From the NCBI GenBank assembly GCA_035417425.1, contig DAOLPD010000055.1:1-17022 (forward strand): 17,022 bases of DNA. The letters run 5' to 3'. The translations under genes were made by a program, and so were the position numbers. This DNA is from BRH-c25 sp035417425. GTDB taxonomy: Bacteria; Bacillota; Clostridia; Lutisporales; Lutisporaceae. How positions within the stretch are numbered: the first letter of the stretch is position 1; each line of letters starts with the position of its first letter. This document shows, piece by piece, positions 13,469 through 17,022 of the stretch. Under the pieces are notes generated by a model. It did no database searches. It saw only the letters and a list, made by a program, of their open reading frames with translations, and was not told where the DNA came from.

Positions 13469-13482
13469 CTAATAATTATTCA
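13469..13482. promoter_or_regulatory. ARG-box-like site 1
   Basis: CTAATAATTATTCA matches the ArgR/AhrC half-site consensus TGAATwwwwATTCA at 12 of 14 positions. It is centred about 80 bases upstream of the arcA -35, an activator-type position. Confidence 0.5.
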
Positions 13483-13491
13483 CGGTGCATT

Positions 13492-13505
13492 TGAATTAAT
13501 ATGCA
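13492..13505. promoter_or_regulatory. ARG-box-like site 2
   Basis: TGAATTAATATGCA matches TGAATwwwwATTCA at 13 of 14 positions. It lies 23 bp (about two helical turns) from site 1, as expected for a hexameric ArgR/AhrC bound to tandem boxes. Confidence 0.55.
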
Positions 13506-13555
13506 AGCATTTGGGATAAAATGGGAAAGCCGTTTAAATATAGAGATTAAGCCAC

Positions 13556-13584
13556 TTGTACAGTAATTTCTATTTGTATATACT
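13556..13584 (+). promoter_or_regulatory. SigA promoter of the arc operon
   Basis: TTGTAC (13556-13561), 17 bases, TATACT (13579-13584). It predicts a leader of roughly 28 bases before the arcA ATG, just enough for the AAAGGAGAG ribosome site. Confidence 0.7.
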
Positions 13585-13618
13585 AATGGTAATCCATCTT
13601 CTGAAAGGAGAGTAAAAG

Positions 13619-14857
13619 ATGTTTGATGAGGAAAGAGGGCCTTTCTTGAATGTGACATCCGAAATCGGCAGATTAAAAGCTGTCCTGCTGCATAAACCGG
13701 GCAAGGAATTGGAGAGGCTTACCCCGGATTATCTCAAGGACCTTTTGTTTGACGACATCCCATGGCTGAGGAAAATGAGGGATGAGCATGATGAATTTGC
13801 GGATGTTTTGAGACAGAGAGGCACAGAGGTCTATTATATCGAGGACTTGCTTACAGAAATACTGACAAATTTAGATGTTAAAAGAAACCTGATTAATGAT
13901 ATACTGATTAACAGCAATATAGAAAATCATGAACTGCGCGAATTGATATTTTCATACATATTTGAAAAAACTCCTGCGGAAGCAGCAGAGATTGCCATAG
14001 CAGGGCTCAACAAAAAAGACATACAAGATGTTGATAGGGAGTACAGCCTCTCAGATTACATAAGAAAAGATTATCCCCTATACATAAATCCAATACCGAA
14101 TCTATATTTTATGAGAGATCCCTTGTCTATTATCGGTAACGGAATTTCAATCAATTCCATGCAGACAAATGCAAGAAGAAGAGAACCCATGCTAATAAAA
14201 TATATATATGACTACAATCTGCTTTTCAGAAAAGAATACTCCCAAATATGGTATAATTACACCATACCGCACAGCATAGAAGGGGGAGATATTCTGGTGC
14301 TGAGCAAAGAGGTGGTGGCAGTGGGCTGCAGTGAAAGGACTTCAGCCAACGGCATCGAAATACTTGCGAGGAACCTTTTTGCCGGGAACAATGATATCAA
14401 AGAGGTGCTGGCGGTTCAGATACCTCCTCTTAGGGCATTTATGCATCTGGATACGGTGTTCACAATGGTTGACAGGGATAAGTTCACAGTATACCCGGGA
14501 ATACTTGACAGGGTTGATGTTTACAGGCTTACTCCCGGAGGCAGAAACGGCATAAAGGTCACACCGGAAAATGATCTTGTGGGAGCTCTTAAAAAGAGCC
14601 TCAAGCTTCCTGCGGTAAGCCTCATACAAAGCGGCGGCGGAGACACGATAACAGCTGCAAGGGAGCAGTGGAACGACAGTACCAATACACTGGCGATAGC
14701 TCCCGGTGTAGTAGTGACTTATTCAAGGAATGAAGCCTCCAATGAGGTCCTTAGGAAGCATGGGATTGAGGTGCTGGAAATAGACGGTTCGGAACTTGTA
14801 AGAGGCAGAGGAGGCCCAAGGTGCATGAGCATGCCTTTGGTAAGGGAAGATTTATAA
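13619..14857 (+). CDS. arcA: Arginine deiminase
   Basis: 412 residues, the usual length. It hydrolyses arginine to citrulline and ammonia in the cytoplasm, the first step of the arginine deiminase pathway. Catalytic residues are all visible: Asp167 in NLYFMRDPLS, Glu221 in EGGDILVL, His276 and Asp278 in MHLDTVF, and the nucleophile Cys402 in GGPRCMSMPLVR. The N-terminal SEIGRLKAVLLHKPGKELERLTP is a family hallmark. AAAGGAGAG precedes ATG 13619. It is the first gene of arcABC; ARG-box-like sites upstream of the promoter suggest arginine-dependent control by ArgR/AhrC. No arginine/ornithine antiporter gene (arcD) lies in the window. Confidence 0.97.
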   Translation: MFDEERGPFLNVTSEIGRLKAVLLHKPGKELERLTPDYLKDLLFDDIPWLRKMRDEHDEFADVLRQRGTEVYYIEDLLTEILTNLDVKRNLINDILINSNIENHELRELIFSYIFEKTPAEAAEIAIAGLNKKDIQDVDREYSLSDYIRKDYPLYINPIPNLYFMRDPLSIIGNGISINSMQTNARRREPMLIKYIYDYNLLFRKEYSQIWYNYTIPHSIEGGDILVLSKEVVAVGCSERTSANGIEILARNLFAGNNDIKEVLAVQIPPLRAFMHLDTVFTMVDRDKFTVYPGILDRVDVYRLTPGGRNGIKVTPENDLVGALKKSLKLPAVSLIQSGGGDTITAAREQWNDSTNTLAIAPGVVVTYSRNEASNEVLRKHGIEVLEIDGSELVRGRGGPRCMSMPLVREDL

Positions 14858-14886
14858 AATAATGTTTTTAAAAGGAGAGATTTTTA

Positions 14887-15873
14887 ATGGCAGTCAATCT
14901 TAAAGGAAGAAGTTTTCTTACATTAATGGATTTTTCACCCTTGGAGATCAGGTACTTGTTGGACCTGTCCCGCGATTTGAAGGCTAAGAAAAGAGCAGGC
15001 ATATACAATTATCTGCTTAAGGGAAAGAACATAGTCCTTCTTTTTGAAAAAACCTCTACAAGAACAAGATGTGCTTTTGAGGTGGGAGCTCTTGAAGAAG
15101 GAGCCCATGTAACCTATCTTGACCAGTCCGGTTCACAGATGGGCAAAAAGGAATCTCTTGAAGATACAGCCAAGGTACTGGGAAGGTTTTATGACGGGAT
15201 AGAATACAGAGGCTTCAAGCAGTCGGTTGTGGAGGACCTTGCCAAATACTCCGGAGTACCTGTATGGAACGGCCTTACGGATGTAGACCATCCGACACAG
15301 ATACTTGCGGACATGCTTACAATTGAAGAACATGTTGCAAAGCCCCTTAACAAGGTCAAGGTCGTATTTTGCGGCGATACCAGGAACAACATGGCATATG
15401 CATGGATGTACGGCTGTGCAAAAATGGGCATGCACTTTACGGCATTGGGGCCGGAGGAGCTGAGCCCCAGCCAGGATATATTGAATAAGGTGAATGAAGT
15501 TGCCAAGGAAACAGGTGCGGTTATTGAAGTGGCTCATGACATTGATGCAGTAAAGGGCGCGGATGTCATATACACAGATGTCTGGGCATCCATGGGCGAA
15601 GAGGATAAGATTCCTGAAAGAGTCAAATTGCTTACACCTTATAAGGTTACTATGGAAATGCTTGAAAAAACCGGCAATCCGGATGTCATATTCATGCACT
15701 GCCTGCCGGCATTCCATGACTTTGAAACAAAACTGGCAAAGGAAATGAAGGAAAAGGGATACGATATCAGGGAAGTGACTGATGAGGTATTCAGAAGCAG
15801 GCACTCCGTAGTATTTGACGAAGCAGAAAACAGGATGCATACAATCAAGGCCGTAATGGTGGCAACATTATAA
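14887..15873 (+). CDS. arcB: Ornithine carbamoyltransferase (catabolic type)
   Basis: 328 residues. Motifs are the carbamoyl-phosphate loop FEKTSTRTR (S57-R61), the QSGSQMGKKESLEDTAKVLG segment, HPTQ (135-138), the ornithine-binding SMG loop in DVWASMGEED, and HCLP (271-274). It converts citrulline and phosphate to ornithine and carbamoyl phosphate when working in the arginine deiminase pathway. The longer form and its place between arcA and arcC make it the catabolic enzyme rather than biosynthetic argF, though sequence alone separates these poorly. AAAGGAGAG precedes ATG 14887, 29 bases after arcA. The 74-base gap to arcC has no terminator. Confidence 0.95.
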   Translation: MAVNLKGRSFLTLMDFSPLEIRYLLDLSRDLKAKKRAGIYNYLLKGKNIVLLFEKTSTRTRCAFEVGALEEGAHVTYLDQSGSQMGKKESLEDTAKVLGRFYDGIEYRGFKQSVVEDLAKYSGVPVWNGLTDVDHPTQILADMLTIEEHVAKPLNKVKVVFCGDTRNNMAYAWMYGCAKMGMHFTALGPEELSPSQDILNKVNEVAKETGAVIEVAHDIDAVKGADVIYTDVWASMGEEDKIPERVKLLTPYKVTMEMLEKTGNPDVIFMHCLPAFHDFETKLAKEMKEKGYDIREVTDEVFRSRHSVVFDEAENRMHTIKAVMVATL

Positions 15874-15947
15874 ATATAAACACGAATACGAGGAATTTGA
15901 GTCAAACGGATGGAATTTAAAATGTTTTTTATGAAGGGGTAGGATTT

Positions 15948-16892
15948 ATGTCAGTGATAAAGGTCGTAGTAGCATTAGGCGGAAATGCCCTGCAGGAGTC
16001 CGGGAAGCCGGCAACCGCAGAAGAGCAGCTTCGGGTAGTGAACAAAACCGCTGAGTATCTTGCGGAAATGAGTATCAGAGGATATGAAATGGCAGTGGTA
16101 CACGGCAATGGGCCTCAGGTGGGAAGAATACTTCTGGCATCGGAGACTGCCGCGGGAGTTACTCCTGTTATGCCTTTTGATGTTTGCGGAGCAATGAGCC
16201 AGGGCTATATCGGATATCATATACAGCAGGGTCTAAGAGAGGCATTAAGGAAGAGGGGCAGAAACATACCTGTAGTTACATTGGTGACACAGGTGGTCGT
16301 AGATAAGGACGACCCGGGCTTCAAGAACCCGACTAAGCCGATTGGTGCTTTTTATACTGAAGAAGAGGCTAAAAGGCTTCAGGCAGAAAAGGGATATGTG
16401 ATGAAGGAAGATGCGGGAAGAGGCTGGAGAAGAGTCGTCGCATCCCCGATGCCAAAGAAGATAGTTGAGCTTTCGGCAGTAAAAACCCTCTGGGATACAA
16501 CCATAGTAATTACGGCAGGGGGCGGAGGAATCCCCGTAATTGAGAATGAAGACGGCAGTCTTTCAGGAATAGCGGCAGTAATTGACAAGGACCTTGCTGC
16601 TGAAAGGCTTGCCGAGGACATCAATGCAGATATACTTATGATACTTACGGAAGTTGAGAAGGTTTCAATCAACTTCAGGAAGCCGGATCAAAAGGATCTT
16701 TCTCTTCTGACTTCCGCAGAAGCGGAGCAATACATCGAGGAAGGGCATTTCGCACCGGGCAGCATGCTTCCGAAGATTCAGGCCGCCGTAAAGTTCGTCA
16801 AGGCAAATCCGGGCGGAAAAGCAATAATCACCTCACTTTACAAGGCAGTGGATGCCTTGGAGGGCAACGCAGGAACAACAATTATATTTTAA
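15948..16892 (+). CDS. arcC: Carbamate kinase
   Basis: 314 residues, typical length. The amino-acid-kinase fold begins VVALGGNALQESGKPATAEEQ, with VVHGNGPQVG, then VVDKDDPGFKNPTKPIGAFY and ITAGGGGIPVI, all hallmarks of carbamate kinase. It transfers phosphate from carbamoyl phosphate to ADP, giving ATP, CO2 and ammonia, and is the energy-yielding last step of the pathway begun by ArcA and ArcB. GAAGGGG lies ahead of ATG 15948. It is the last gene of the operon: a palindromic repeat with a T tract starts nine bases after the stop. Confidence 0.96.
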   Translation: MSVIKVVVALGGNALQESGKPATAEEQLRVVNKTAEYLAEMSIRGYEMAVVHGNGPQVGRILLASETAAGVTPVMPFDVCGAMSQGYIGYHIQQGLREALRKRGRNIPVVTLVTQVVVDKDDPGFKNPTKPIGAFYTEEEAKRLQAEKGYVMKEDAGRGWRRVVASPMPKKIVELSAVKTLWDTTIVITAGGGGIPVIENEDGSLSGIAAVIDKDLAAERLAEDINADILMILTEVEKVSINFRKPDQKDLSLLTSAEAEQYIEEGHFAPGSMLPKIQAAVKFVKANPGGKAIITSLYKAVDALEGNAGTTIIF

Positions 16893-16900
16893 AAAACAAA

Positions 16901-16965
16901 GGACATGGGGACGTTTCTCCTGTCTCACTGAGCACGAGACAGGAGAAACGTCCCCGCGTTTTTTT
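16901..16965 (+). terminator. Terminator of arcABC formed by the palindromic dispersed repeat
   Basis: GGGGACGTTTCTCCTGTCTC (16907-16926) and its exact reverse complement (16936-16955) form a 20-bp stem with a 9-base loop, followed by GCG and T7 (16959-16965). It shares the 19-mer GACAGGAGAAACGTCCCCG with the copy at 4334-4392. The remaining 57 bases of the window hold nothing I can identify. Confidence 0.85.
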
Positions 16966-17022
16966 AGCATATGAAGAATGATGCGACGAATTTGAAGTTT
17001 GCATAACCCTCTGCAAGAGACA

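Noticed and set aside
15133..15840. 235-codon minus-strand frame opposite arcB
   Set aside because: Shadow of a strongly conserved gene; no family resemblance and no start signals.
1..17022. CRISPR arrays, tRNA genes, transposase genes or phage genes
   Set aside because: I looked for regularly spaced repeats, tRNA-like cloverleafs and recombinase motifs and found none. The only repeats are the palindromic elements and short motifs already listed.

Overview
The window looks like chromosomal DNA from an anaerobic, endospore-forming member of the Clostridia (Firmicutes). Grounds: a butyrate-type beta-oxidation gene pair, a four-subunit ferredoxin-linked 2-oxoacid oxidoreductase, a spore-coat cluster, yabG and veg, a catabolic arginine deiminase operon, strong GGAGG-type ribosome sites, and many T-tailed hairpin terminators. 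No tRNA, rRNA, CRISPR array or transposase gene was seen. The species cannot be named from the sequence.

Layout. (1) 1-1181: the 3' end of a 3-hydroxybutyryl-CoA dehydrogenase gene and a complete crotonase gene, followed by two hairpins. (2) 1287-4308: a gamma-delta-alpha-beta operon (porCDAB-like). It faces a minus-strand glycosyltransferase across a 59-base palindromic repeat that also supplies the glycosyltransferase stop codon. (3) 4391-10022: a spore-coat locus. A CotSA-like glycosyltransferase is divergent from four CotS-family kinase-fold genes. A 73-residue charged protein lies between the first two, and the second paralogue has lost its kinase active site. (4) 10023-10489: a 467-base gap holding a long rod-shaped inverted repeat of about 218 nt with a T-tailed terminator 24 nt downstream. 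I read it as an undescribed structured RNA. A SigK-like promoter for yabG follows. (5) 10490-13272: yabG, then a SpoIID-domain protein fused to an amidase_3-like domain lacking three of its four zinc/catalytic residues and with no export signal, then veg behind two tandem SigA promoters. (6) 13273-16965: a 346-base regulatory region with palindromes and two ARG-box-like sites, then arcA, arcB and arcC, closed by another copy of the palindromic repeat.

How the genes work together. The first two operons serve energy metabolism: ferredoxin-linked oxidation of a 2-oxoacid to acyl-CoA, and the reduction/dehydration steps of butyrate formation. The middle block is mother-cell sporulation: coat glycosylation, coat kinase-like proteins, coat processing by YabG and a peptidoglycan-related fusion. 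The last operon converts arginine to ornithine, ammonia, CO2 and ATP, probably under ArgR/AhrC control. All homology calls rest on reading motifs by eye. No database search or folding program was run.
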